64,000 bases of DNA from Pleurostoma richardsiae (taxonomy: Eukaryota; Ascomycota; Sordariomycetes; Calosphaeriales; Pleurostomataceae). The stretch is taken from contig JANBVO010000021.1 in the NCBI GenBank assembly GCA_030052745.1, positions 62,001 through 126,000 of the forward strand, in the 5' to 3' direction. Made by a program: the position numbers and the translations under genes. Under the pieces are notes generated by a model. The model did not search any database, was not told where the DNA came from, and worked only from the letters and a program-made list of their open reading frames with translations. Below, piece by piece: positions 35,701 through 49,157 of the stretch; position 1 is the first letter of the stretch; every line of letters begins with the position of its first letter.

Positions 35701-37184
35701 TAAGCATAAAGAGGGAGTGGAACTGGAGTGTCGCGGATCGACGCACCCGAATGCGAGGATGTCTCCATTCCCGCTCATGTTTTGGCCAACATTGTCGCTC
35801 ATACTGAGGCCCATGGCCTTGCTGCGCAGCAAGATCTCAGTCGTGCCAATGGTGCCAGCACCGAGGAACACAGCCTTCTTGGCATGCACCCACATGAGGT
35901 CACCGTGCAAGTTCGCTTTGAAGTGGCCACGATTTCTGCCGTGCCAGGCGAAGTAGACAAGGTAACCCCCTCTTTCGTCCTTTACCTTTTCGATGTATCG
36001 AACCTCACATTCGCAGAACATCTCTGCACCCCAGTTCCACGCATCAGCAAGGTAGGTCACCAAGGTGGTATTTTTGGAGCCGTCATTGACACCAGTGCAG
36101 TCTTGACCGGTGAGCGCCGAGGGCGACATCTCAACACCACAGCTGTTGGGACCATTGCGAAACCGCGTGGTCTGCTCTACTCTGTGGAACTTGTCGGCCA
36201 TTCCAAGGTATTCTGCTTGCTTCTTGAGAAGTTCCATCTTTGGCAATTTGGGCCAGTCCTCGGGATATCGCTTCGGCTGGAGAACCTTTCTCGCTTTCTC
36301 ATAGTCTGTGGGACGATTAGCTCCCTGTTCCGACTCCATAGGAAGCCCTCGCGGAAATGACGGCCGGTACTTACACTCATCCAGAGCACCTTTGTGATCC
36401 CTGATGTCAGAAGGCCACATCTTCATAGCCAAAGTATCTTCATCAGCCTCCAAGAACACGTTGGCGTTCATCAAGCTTGTGCCCCCAAGCCCTGAAGTCA
36501 AGTCAGCACCGCTCAAGGAATCCCTGATCCCGTGCAATTCGACCAAGTCTTAAGACGCCACTCACCATTACAGACGACAGCATTCTGCCCCTTTCCAAAA
36601 ATCAAGTGGTACATTCCTGTTGGGTCACCCCCCTCGACAAGTGAACCGTCGAGGAACCCCGGTGCAAAGTTGCCAGAGTAATGCAGCTGGTCGAAGGCCT
36701 CCTTGGGGCCATTGGGGTATTCGCCGGGCCAGCGCTCCTTGCCACGCTCGAGGACACAGACGGACTCTCCAGCACGCGCCATTCTTGACGCTGCGACGCC
36801 CCCGCCGTACCCCGAGCCGATCACGATGCAGTCATAGGATGACCGCAGCAGCTCGACAGGCTTTGATATCCTCGGGAACTGCCGCCGGCGAGAATCGTCG
36901 GTGTACGTGCGGATCTTGGCGTGAGCGCGCGACCGCGGACCCCCGGCGTCGCCATCGTGCAGCCCTGGGGGCCTTATGGGGTGCGACTCGTGACGGTGGA
37001 ACCCGAACCCGTCGAGTGCCGGCTCGCTATCCGACAATCCGGCCGACCCAGGCTCTGGGGATGCTGACCAATTCCGTGGCACATCTCCATTGGTGCCGTT
37101 CGCGGCGTTCACGCCGTTGTTGCCATTCGGAGACAATGAGTGGCCATTCGAAGTAGCATGCGAGGCTGGGATTGGAGCAGCCAT
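32776..37184 (-). CDS. GMC (cholesterol-oxidase-like) oxidoreductase fused to alpha/beta hydrolase
   Basis: A 1365-residue two-enzyme protein. Exons 37184-36566, 36491-36375, 36305-35747, 35689-35355, 35304-35115, 35053-32776; all phases fit. A disordered N-terminal 110 residues precede the FAD-binding GMC domain: CIVIGSGYGGGVAASRMA (GxGxxG, about 120-137), GLGGTSLMNANVFLEAD, KKAVFLGAGTIGTTEILLRS and, at its end, HPIGGACMARDGTGETGVTN with DAAIIPGALGANPFATITAL. This matches cholesterol-oxidase/sterol-dehydrogenase-like GMC enzymes. A middle beta-rich region (GTFVCPTIPGSPFMVQRGEF) leads to an alpha/beta hydrolase with nucleophile elbow IAHCMGSVAF (Cys1097 in place of Ser), acid LFVGRDNAVLSPES and His VPGYGHLDCW. 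No signal peptide, so probably intracellular. The substrate is unknown; a sterol or fatty-acyl lipid is a reasonable guess. Confidence 0.88.
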
Positions 37185-40100
37185 TGGGCAGGCAGGGCAG
37201 CGTGTGCTTCTCAAGCGGCTCAAGCTCTTGATATCCCGGGTGGATCTATATATATGAATAACAAGCAACACTTGAGCTTTCTGGGTATACTCGACAAGAG
37301 GAACAGCTGGATATCAAGAAACGGTAATAGGGGACAACCAGATGCTTACGAGACAGGCTGAAGAAGAGAGGGTAGCAAGACATCGGCGAGGGCAGCCCCG
37401 TGAGGAGCAGAGGACGACTGTAGAATCTACTTATATCTCTGCCTCGACCGGGGCGCACGCTAGCCATGACTCTGCAGAAGATAGCCTCTCTTTCAGCGCG
37501 CCGGCTGACGGAAACGCATGCAGCCATGTAAGATCCATGTGGTGTAGGTATGTGGGGAACGAACGCCGGAGGAGCGGGCTTGTCTACCGGCCTTTCACGG
37601 CGCAGACACAGCCATCATGCCCCTGTTGACTTGCTGCTGCATCGGGGCTGGGCTGAAGGGACGAAAATAAGAGTTGATGAATCAAACTATTCCATTGGCC
37701 GGTTTACTGATGGCAGGCAGCTGGAAAGGACGGGAAAGGACCGGCTAGGAATAGCGCACTGGATAGCGGATCTTGGAGCGGGAACGATTGGCACGGTTGG
37801 GGGCTATCGGCGGCTTCGCCAGGCATGGTGTTGTACTCGTACATGGAAATAGTGCTGATGCAGCCACATCTAGGTACCTCGGGAGACGGCTGGGGACTTG
37901 GCGAGAACCGTCATTCGAAAGCGGACGAACAGCATGAGGGGAAAATCCAGACACGTTTCGGGTCTGCGAAGCCGCAGGATGGGACAGCTCCCGAGTCCGG
38001 AAGACTTGCAGGTCTCCATCAAGCCTTTGTTTGGCCAGCCAGACTGCAAAGCTGTCCAGAGCCCGGACTTGAGAAGAGGACCAGGATATCCGCCGAGGTT
38101 TCGTCCCAAGTTTGTCGTCAGCCCTGAGCCTAGGCCACGGGCCCTGACCGCGCTAAGGAGCGGTAATGCAATTTTCAGCGCTATCGATGCCTTAGCAACC
38201 GCTGTAAGCAGAGTAAGCGTAGCATTTCGGGCGATTTTGTCTGCGCCGTCTGCGGGAAGGGCCTCGGAGGAGAAGCGCCGCTCGCGCAGGGGCGGTGCGA
38301 CTTAGTACAGCAGCGCATGTAGTGACATTCGAGAAAGAATCCAGCACAGACGGCTCCTTTCAACGGCGCCTGTTGCAGAACCATATGTCATCATCGCCGT
38401 CACCGTACCGCAGCACGACTTCCTGTCGCGTAGACCGAATTAGTAGGCGACAATTGAGGGTTGCTGCACCTTGGAGATTGCAATTCGGTGACAAGGGTCC
38501 CGATTCTCGTGTAGCTATCTCCCAAGCCCCCGGCTCTCAAGGTTCTGCATTCTCATTGGCCTAGAAACGATAGAAGATGGTGTGCGCCTATGCCTATCTC
38601 CCAGGCATCGACATGTGAAGGCGGACAGGAGAATGAGAGACCAATAGAACAGGCTAATTCGTCTCGAAAAATATGGCCTTCTCGATGATTGCATGTGTGT
38701 TCAGCCCTGCAAAAAAGCGAAATCCGTGACTGACACATTCTGCTCGTCTGACCGTCTCCCCGATGTTCTCCCTGTCATTCAACAGTTGTGTGTCAAGCGT
38801 CAGGTCCATGTTCTCGTTTACCGTGCGGCGCGGAAGAGGAAGGGACCACATTTCCAGCCCGCGAATAGCTCTCGCTCCGGCGCAGCTGCATACCTAACGG
38901 ATAGACGCTGCCCAGGCCAGCTGCACGTCTGAGTCGTAGAATTGGCGACGGCTGGTCGCGGCTCCGATAGGCTGGGGCTGCCACGGCTTGTACGCATGTA
39001 ATCCGTATGTCATCATGGATGGCATGATACAGACGCATGTGCAACGGTCGCTTCGCCCGTTCGTCCATCGGTCGTGGCCGTCGGAGCTGAAGCGTGCTGC
39101 CGTCCACTAAGATGTCGTGATCTCGCGGAAAGCGAAGGAATTGGAGCTGCTGGCCGTAGGGCTGACGGGAGCTTCTGCAGGAGGCAAGGGGGCCGCTCGC
39201 TCCTTGTCCTGTTCATGGACCGACCCAACGAGGGAGCTCTGTTTCGTTTCAAGGGTTGGTCTCACAGGTCCCGTCAACCATAACGTTATTGAAACGTCCA
39301 CAACCAGGATCCCATGGGATTCGCACCGCCTTGTCCGTCCTCTGACGCTGCGGTGGTGCTGTATCGCCCCGACGCCCCGGCACCCATCCCATCACTCGCG
39401 ACGTCAATGGGAGAAGATCGGACCATATCCGGAAAATGCAGCACTGCCACCACAGCCGTACATTCTCGGAGACATTCTGCATCTCCAACGAACAGAACCA
39501 AAGCTAGGCAGAAAATGTCCGCAGGCTTCCATTGGCCAGGGCCGCCAATCAATCACGTCGTCCATCACCGCTCTCTTCAGATGCGAGATGGTGTGAGTGA
39601 AGCGGAAGGATCGGTCGCTGAAGACGGCAATTGGAAGAGAACGCGGCAATGGGACGAGGGATAGTGAGGCAGGTATTCTGTACCTCTGCGAGCAGAGCCC
39701 CGCCAGATCTTGAGGAGGAAGGAACATCCATGATAGCAGGATGGTAGGAAGGCGCTTCATCGTCCCTTCCATCTGCATACCTCCCTAGGTATGTACACAG
39801 GTACCGTTTGCTGCTCGAGAAAGAACGACCCAAAAGACTCGGGATACCTCCAGGTACTTGGCGCAACATGTGGGCGCTTACTCGTCGGCCAGGTTAGCGA
39901 CTCCTTTGCATGCCCTGCGTTTTGGGATGCGTCAGGGCCAATTCCTCATTCGCCAATTCCCAGCATCCTCTTCACCGAACCCGCAACTCACCGAACAGCC
40001 TCGTCACTCAACGCCAGGCACCACCACCGACGGGTTGCATGCGGACAGTCCGTCAGCTTCACATGTCAACGAATGGGAAACGCCGGCACAGAGAAGACAG

Positions 40101-40332
40101 AGAGCTCTTAGGCGGAGAGAGGTAAAAGTAGGGATATTCGTAATATCGTGTCTAACTACCGACAAACAGGCGACAAAAGATAGAGCATCAAAAACCCAGA
40201 AAACCAGCCTATGGCTGCCCTGCCATGCATGGACACCATCTTCATTCCGAGACGGCTCAGCCAACGCTAAACGAATCAGATCCCCGACCGACGCCATTCC
40301 TCCGCTGCCCTCTTACACCTCCTTTTCCCCGC
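37185..40332. other. 3.1-kb intergenic region
   Basis: The largest gap in the window. It lies upstream of the GMC-hydrolase gene and downstream of the GDH gene. All open frames are short, overlap in several frames, and show no domain or codon bias. Some ATGs just upstream of 37184 could extend the GMC protein N-terminally (an in-frame ATG lies near 37271) but would add an unconserved segment. No transposon remnant, tRNA or repeat array recognised. Confidence 0.5.
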
Positions 40333-41973
<1,641 letters not shown>

Positions 41974-43751
41974 GATTGCGGGGTTGAAAAGGCGGCGGAC
42001 AGTGAGTCAATTGGCTTTGTCGTGTGGGTTGCGAGGGCTAGACTTCTAGGGGGCTCAACGGGCTGACTCGTCTGTGTCCGGAGAGATGATGAAGAGGTGG
42101 CGGGAACAGAGAGAGAACAAGGACGGGCGGAGGGTCGAATGCGCGGTTTTATATACAACAAGCACGCGAGTAGCCTCGGGTCGGACGAGCTCCAGCATCG
42201 GCGTCGGACGAGCTGCTCATGGCTGGCGTGAGAGGCAGCTGTTTCTCCCACCCAAAAAGCTTTCCCATTTTCTTTTCTTTGATGTCATGCAGCTCCGGTA
42301 CAGGCTGGTTGTGGTGGGGGGCACTACCGGGATTGCGACAAGTCCAGGCCATCGGTAAGGCGCCGTCTTCGCACAGCTGCACTGACTGGCTGGCTTATTG
42401 GCGAACCTAACCAGCCGAAGCGTAGCAAATGCTCCCCCCGTCCGCCCATCGCATGGTGCTAGACTCCCCGTTACAGTTCGTCTGTCTCCATAGCGAATCG
42501 TGGAGGCGGCGAATGCGGGACTAGAGCTGGTGGGGAAAAAGGCTCTGCGGCCTTTATTATTGACGCATCTGAAGGTTTCCGCGCAGTGCCTCGAGGGCCT
42601 CGTTTCCGTGGAGCTGATAGAGAGGCAAATATCTCATTCGATGGAAGCAACAGCCGGGCCACTAACACAGCGAATACCGGGCGTTCTGAAGCCTGGATCT
42701 GCCATATCGCTCTCTATCTTATCTCGCCCAACGCCACCAGCGTGCGTGATTGGCAAGCTGACATTCTATCTTGGGCTGCTTGGCAGGAGGCTGCATGGAC
42801 TGGACAGATTTGCGCGGTTTCCAGGAAAGAGCTGCATGTCGGATTACCCGCCGTGATGAAGAAACGACGTGGTTGCAGCATGACGCGGACGAGTCCTCGT
42901 GAGAGCGGGAAAACAAGCAAACCTGGAATAGCTACCCCTGACCCTGACCAGAGGGGTCCAACACCCTCCCCCCATCAAGCTAACTCGCCGGCTCCAGACA
43001 CGGGGTCTTCACGCCGTACCCGCAAATTTTCGATCTGATAAAAAAAGGCGGTGCCGGCTGGGCCTCTTCCGAGACTCGCAGCGGCCTGGCCGTGCGACAA
43101 CGGAGCGCCAGCCCTCTCAGCCCATTCAGCAGCGACCCCCAGAATGCATGACAGAACGAATTTTCTCACAGCGCACCTCCGATCCTGGAGGTGTCGAAAC
43201 TGGCCAGGCTGGCGACCAGCCAGAAAAGCCCCCCGCGCGTTTTAGAGGACAACTTTCCATTTCCCGTCTATACTGTTTAGCATTTGATTGAAGGTCCGAA
43301 ACTCGGCCCTCACCTGAGGGGGAACAGATCCTTTGTTCGCGTTCCTCTCAGTATCTGAGGCTGAGGAGCAGAGGCTAGAGAACGGTGAAGCGATCCCCCA
43401 CGACGGACCGCCCTGATTTATCCGTCTCATGTGAGCTGCTCCCACGAATACAACTCGGAACCAAGCCTCTTGGGGAGTCGGGATGACCAGTTCTGAAACG
43501 GATCTCTCAGCGATCACGGCGTGGGGAGGCATTTCGGGTGACGAGAATCGTGATGAAAACGAATTGAGGCTGTCCTATGAGAGCCACAAGCTAGCGGAAC
43601 AAACATTGTCCCAACATCGATATTGCATGCTCTCCCTCAGATGCTCTCGCATTACCTTCGTGGCTATTCCTACCTATAACGCCCACGCCTATATCCCATG
43701 CTCTGCACACCTGAAAGAGGAACAACAAACGCCCTGTCGGCCGCCCTCCAA
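41974..43751. other. GDH promoter and Pol delta 3' flank
   Basis: 1.8 kb. The left part is the promoter and leader of the GDH gene (TATA-like sequence at 42147-42155, CCAAT on the minus strand at 42010-42014); the right end is the polymerase delta 3' UTR. No other gene supported. Confidence 0.5.
42147..42155 (-). promoter_or_regulatory. TATA box of the GDH gene
   Basis: TATATAAAA on the minus strand about 175 bp before the GDH start codon, a canonical TATA sequence at a plausible distance for a highly expressed, nitrogen-regulated gene. Function is inferred from position and sequence only. Confidence 0.55.
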
Positions 43752-46700
43752 CTACCAGATCGCAGCTTGGTCGTAGTCGAACCGCTGCAGCTCCTTGTTC
43801 GCGTCCTCCAGATCCTTCTTGGCCTTCATGCGCATGTAGAAGATGGGGCAGTCCTTGCTACTGCAGATGACCTCGCAGTGCATACTCCCCTGGCAGCGCT
43901 GGCACTGCGTCCACAGCCTGCCGAAGCGCACCTCCAAGTCCGACACCTTGTCCAGCGTCTTCTTGTACAGCTCGCCCACCCGCGGCGCGTCGTCCGCGCA
44001 CACCGCGCCGGCGCTCTCGTCCTTGCCCGTTAGGGGCTTCTTGCAGCCCATGCAGGTCTGCGTCTTCTTGGCGAACTTCATGAGGCCACCCACGGTGGGC
44101 GCTGCCACGGAGATTGCCCGCGTGTGCGCGCCCGTCAGCAGCGACTTGGCCTTGGTCTCGCCCAGGATGGGCTCGAAGATGCGGCTCAAGGGCTTGGCGA
44201 GCTGGTTGTCAAGGTAGTACTTCGTGTCGATGGGAACATTGTGCTCCAGGACGTAGATGGGGTCTTCGGACCGCTCGAAGTTCTTCGAGCCCGCCGCTCC
44301 CTTGACCATGACGTAGGCAACTCGATCGCCCAAGCCTGGTGCAGAACCGGCATCCCGCTTCTTCATCCGCTGGGCGAGCTCGACGTGAGCCTGCTTTGCG
44401 GCGTAGTCATCTTTGGTGAGCGCTTTGGTGATGACGAGCTTGGACATGTCGACCTTGTTCTGCAGAAGATCCGCGATGGTGTCCTTGACGTAGCTTGAGG
44501 AGATTCAGTAAGTATAATAAGTGCATTTTGAGACAAGGAGACGGCTCTTACTCTTGTGCTCCCGGGACATCCCGGTCGATCAGAATCATCCTGAGCACCT
44601 TCTCAATGACGGTCTGAACCAGGAGACAATTATCTCGTCGTACAGTCTCAATACCCTTGGTGTCCATCTTGTCGAACTTTTCGGGTTTGGTCCAGTATAG
44701 ACCAGCGTATCGCTTCTTGTTGATGAGCAGATACGGGAAGTAGACCTTTTCGAACTCCAGCTTGATGGGCTTGATGAATTTGGACGATACGTATTGTGAC
44801 GCATCTTCGCCCAACTTCATCGCCTCTGCCAAATCTTTGGTGCCGAATTTGACCATGACCGAATCAGTGTCACCGTAGATGACCTGGGCGTCATGGGAGT
44901 AGCCGTTCGCAATGCAATACCTCTGCTCGACTTCGTTCTTGGTTTTCTCAATCATTTGACGGCCGTAACTGGTCGTGCTGCTGGCGATTTCCAAGCACGG
45001 GAGCTTTCCGTTGGTTGCACCAGTCAGACCGTAAACGGAGTTCGCGCTGATCTTCAGCGCCAATTGGCGACCGTTGAGCACGGCTTTCTTGAAAGGATCG
45101 GTCTCTGCCGCCAGCTCTCTCTTCGCCTGCTTTCTGGCGTTCAGCAGTTCATCGAGAATCTGAGCGAGGAGACCCTTCCTCTGTTTGACGGTGACGAAGG
45201 CGTCGCCGTTCGGAGTGACGATATAGTCTTCGTCCTTCTTGAGTCCGAAAGCGTCGATTGCTTTCTTTGACACAAGCGTGGTGTAGCATAAGTTGTGTGC
45301 CTGGATAATACTGGGATACAGAGATGCGAAATCCAGAGTCGCAATGGGCACATCGTAGTAACCACGTGTGGGCTCGATGACAGTAGCGCCTTCGTATTGC
45401 TCTTCAGAGCTCTCCGCCCTTATATCCGGAATGACGAGCTTCTGCTCGAGAGCTTTCCGGAACAACTGGCTGATAAACTTCACCTGCTGCCCCCGGGAGA
45501 GGAGGAAATTGAATGGGACACCTGTGACTCTTGCCATTTCTGTGTAGTTTTCGAGGCAGGATAGCTTGTCCATCAATCGCTGTGGCAGGTACGCGTCCTT
45601 GAGACAGTATAGCGCCAATCTTCGCCTTGACTCTGGCGTGCCGTTGAACAGTTCTGTAATCATCGTGTAATGTACATCTTCTTTCTGCTCCCCCAGAAAA
45701 TGTGAGCACACGGAGTTCAGTGTGTAACTTCTCAGGTGATGGTCACGCTGAATAAGCTGCAAGAGGTCGAGCTGGAGACGACCGTTGGTGTTGGTGGCCT
45801 TGGTGTCGCGATTACCCATCTGCTTAGACGAGATGTTGGTCTCCTTGGAGACGGACTTCACGGTCGGAATACGGGACCAATATTCGAACCCATGGACCTT
45901 GAGATGCCTGGCTCGGTCAAGTAAGTACGGAAAATCGAAGTTGGCAATATTGTACCCTGTGATGATGTCCGGATCGACTCTCTCCAGGAAGTTTCTCCAG
46001 GACATCAACATCTTCTCTTCCCTGTCGAATTCAAGAATTTGCGTAGCTACTATCGAGCTAGTAGTATCGAGACAGAAGACATTCCGGACGAACGGCTTCT
46101 TCTCTCCATATCTGGTCACAACGTTGGCGATCTGGATGACGGGGTCATAGTTGGCTTCTGGGAAAATGCCCTTTCGGCCAGCGCACTCGATATCGAATGA
46201 GAGGATTCTCAGGGGAGCCATCTTCGACCACTCTCCCACCGGTTGATGTGCTATCAAGTCTAGGTAGCTCATTTCCGCTTCGATTTGACAATTTGATTGT
46301 CTCTGAGACTCGGGGACGATGTGGTATTTCCCTGCTGGTGCTTCTACCCAGGACATACCAAAGATCTATTGCGAATTAGAACCATCACCCGCGTGTGCCC
46401 AAGGGGTTTTGCGGTGACTCACCTTGCAGTCAACCATAAAGCGCAGCACATATTGGATGTTGTCGAAGGTGAGGATGCCGCCATCCGGCGACTTCCATAG
46501 TCCCTTCCAGTTGGCATTTCCGGACGAGATGGTGGTGCGTACTCTATTGATGAACTTGGGGTCGGTTACGGTAATCTTCAAGTAAGGGTTTTGCGTGTTG
46601 TTCTGAAAGCCGTAGATGTTCTCTCGCATGGTCATCTGGACGGAATGTACGACGGGCTGGTGCTGGGCAACCTGAGTCTCGAGGTAGGCGCGGAACGCCG

Positions 46701-47181
46701 GGCAGTCTTGCGGCTGGAACGAGCTCGGAGCAGCGACGTAGATATAGTGCTTGAAGTCCCTGACATGAAGCATAACAGAGTTGCCATTCTCGGTCACGCC
46801 GAAGAGCTTCACTGTGGGATGTCCGCCGTGTATGGTGCCCTCTTCAGCCTCAATCTGCTGGAAGCATAGGTTGTCCTTTTGCGCACTGAAGCCTTTCGGC
46901 ACAGGTGGCCGTTCCCAGGACTGGTCCTTCTCCGAGTTGCTCTGCTTGAGGTCGGAAATATCTTGGCTGAGCTTCTCCAGAACTTCGGATTCGAACGCGC
47001 TCTTCGGCTGGCTGGAACCGAGCTTGGTGCCATTTTGGAGGCCATTGACTCGGCGTGCTGGGGATGATGAGAACGGCTCAAGCCTCCTTTTTTTCGTAGC
47101 AGAAGGCGTTGCAGCTATGTTGTGGCGGGCGCTGGAAGCCTCGCCAAAGACGCGTTTATGAGGCAGCACAGAGGCGGACAT
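43752..47181 (-). CDS. POL3: DNA polymerase delta catalytic subunit
   Basis: Family B replicative polymerase, mainly lagging-strand synthesis with PCNA, with 3'-5' proofreading (1104 aa). Exons 47181-46423, 46365-44552, 44493-43752; phases fit. Exonuclease motifs: Exo [18 protein letters not shown] (Asp311, Glu313), Exo [14 protein letters not shown], Exo [12 protein letters not shown]. Polymerase motifs: [52 protein letters not shown]-terminal metal motifs: CysA begins CMGCKKPL but its second pair reads VCADD, so the fourth Cys is replaced by Asp; CysB ([19 protein letters not shown]), the Fe-S cluster site, is complete. A basic N-terminal region (THKKRRLEP-like, [20 protein letters not shown]) is a likely nuclear localisation signal. 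Confidence 0.97.
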
Positions 47182-48372
47182 CGTGACTGACGGCGGTACG
47201 GGGAGGAGGATGGCAGGGCGCGTAGTCAGAGCTCTCTAAGAGAGCAGATACTCGAAAGAAAACAGCCTAGAGCCTCATGTAAAAGGAGGCTTGCTAGAAC
47301 TGCCACACTTTAGAGGGAGGATTGTGAATCGCGAGTGAGGGTGGTTCTGGGCGAGCTTGCGGAAGAGGGAGGGACGATGTCGAGGAGCTCTCGCGAAATG
47401 TTTCCCCGTCACGACAGGAACGCGTTATGTCAGGCACGACGTGACTGCCCCACTACGTCAATTAAGGGCGCGACAATTGGAGGGTCGGCACGTGATGTGG
47501 GAAGTGTGCTGACAAAGCCTCTTCAACAACTGTTGACTCTTCACTGAACAGTGGACGGACGACTTGCGACTGTCTGCACTCACTTGCATTGTCTCGATCG
47601 ATGGCTACCTAGGCACTCAGCAAGGAGATGTTCTTAAGTCGATAGTTTCATTTACGAATGGCCTTTTATAATGGACTCCTAGCAGTGCCCGTTACACCTC
47701 AAATGCTCCAGCTGGACCTACAACTGCCTGCCGCTAACATCACAGGGGGATGTTGACCCTCCGCCATGTTGAGCCAGACTCAAAGGGTGAAACGTTCGAG
47801 CTGCCCGCTTCCTAGAGCGTCACCACCAAGTTTCGAGCTGTTGTTTGGAGCTCGAACTGTACTTGCTTACACAGGCAGCTGCTTGCAGCTGGTCTAGGCA
47901 GGGGATTTCCACCTTTCTGTGCTCCCGAAACGTTGCTTTGTCGTCATCTCGTGGTCCATGACGGTTGATAGGATAGTGCACACTTGTTGTATACGAAAGG
48001 TCTCTGTCGCCCGTGAGCCTATGCAAGATTTCTGCCGTGATGCTCGCAGGCCTGACCACACAAAGACTCACCAAGTGTGTTCAGAAGTTGTGGTGTTCTA
48101 GGATCCCATTAAGGAAAGGCAAGTGAATAGGAGCTAGGTGGCTGCTAGAATGAGTACCTCATTTGCTACAGGTCCCTCGCGCCACAGCCAGTGCCCGCCA
48201 ACCGCCCTCTAAACGGTAATAAGTAAATAAAAGCCACAACCTCGCCTGAACATCACGAGGTACAGGTCACTTCATGCGCAGCACCAACAGTCCTCAAGGC
48301 TTCCCCGTAACCTACCATACACATCCAGTATCTAGTACGACCGCTCGACTACTCTCAGATTGACTAAAGAAA
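47182..48372. promoter_or_regulatory. Divergent promoter region of POL3 and a small unknown gene
   Basis: 1.2 kb head-to-head. ACGCGT, the MCB element used by MBF for G1/S genes in yeasts, does not occur here; ACGCGT-like ACGCGTT occurs at 47410-47416. No coding content supported. Confidence 0.4.
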
Positions 48373-49063
48373 ATGGCCGACCGCCATGGTCCACGGGGCG
48401 GGAACCCCGCACTGGGCCACCGGGCGCGCAATGCCGCCGCCGCCTCAGCAGCGCCGTCGGCACCTCCTGCTGCATTGGCATCCGCGGCCGTCGGCGTGCG
48501 GCGCAACTTGTTCCAGAGCCAGCTCACGCGGCGGCCTACGGCAGGCAGCACCTCCTCGTCCGGCACGGCGGGCGGCGGAGGCACAGGCCTAGGCCTGGGC
48601 ATGGACGTGGGGCTGGGGGCGGACCCCATCCTCGTCGAGGATGCTGGGGGCATCGTGGTGCGCGACCGGAATGGCGAGGTGGCGCTGGAGGATCCACCGA
48701 CGCCGCTGGTGGACGACCCTGATGAAGTGGCCCTCGACTCGAGATTGGAGAATGAGAGTGAGTTGGACTGGAGAGCGTGGGAGAGAGAGGAGAGATTGCA
48801 GGCGAGGGGCTAATATTGGCGTGAACTATAGAGGAGAGGCAACGTCTAGCTGATGCGGTGAAGTTCCACCAGATCAACCAGCATAGCGTCCCGGCACAGC
48901 CTGAAGGTAGGCATGGAGTGCTCACCTCAATCTTCGGAAGATCTCGCTTACATATCCTTCAGAGTTGCTCGAAGCAGTCAGGGCAAGTTTGAGGGCCAAG
49001 GTGGCGGCTCTAGCGGAAGACAACTGGATGTTTGAAAGGGAAGATGACCTCCGGCACCAGTGA
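48373..49063 (+). CDS. Small uncharacterised protein with conserved C-terminal helix
   Basis: Three exons, 48373-48757, 48832-48906 and 48963-49063, join in phase to 186 residues. I do not recognise the family. The N-terminus (MADRHGPRGGNPALGHRARN) is Ala/Gly/Ser-rich and disordered, interrupted by a basic block VRRNLFQSQLTRRP. The acidic middle reads ILVEDAGGIVVRDRNGEVAL, then DPPTPLVDDPDEVALDSRL. The spliced C-terminal half is helical and charged: ERQRLADAVKFHQINQHSVP, then EELLEAVRASLRAKVAALAE and DNWMFEREDDLRHQ. The coherent helix running over both splice joints, with a Trp/Phe motif near the end, suggests a real gene with a binding function. No signal peptide or membrane span. It ends 95 bp from the GET4 stop (convergent). 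Confidence 0.68.
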
Positions 49064-49157
49064 ACAGGGACTACGTCGGTTTGGCTTGATTTTTGGCCTA
49101 TGGTATTTCTTCTGCTGTGCGGGCACCACGCATGGTCTACCTGAGAGAACTCCCCAT

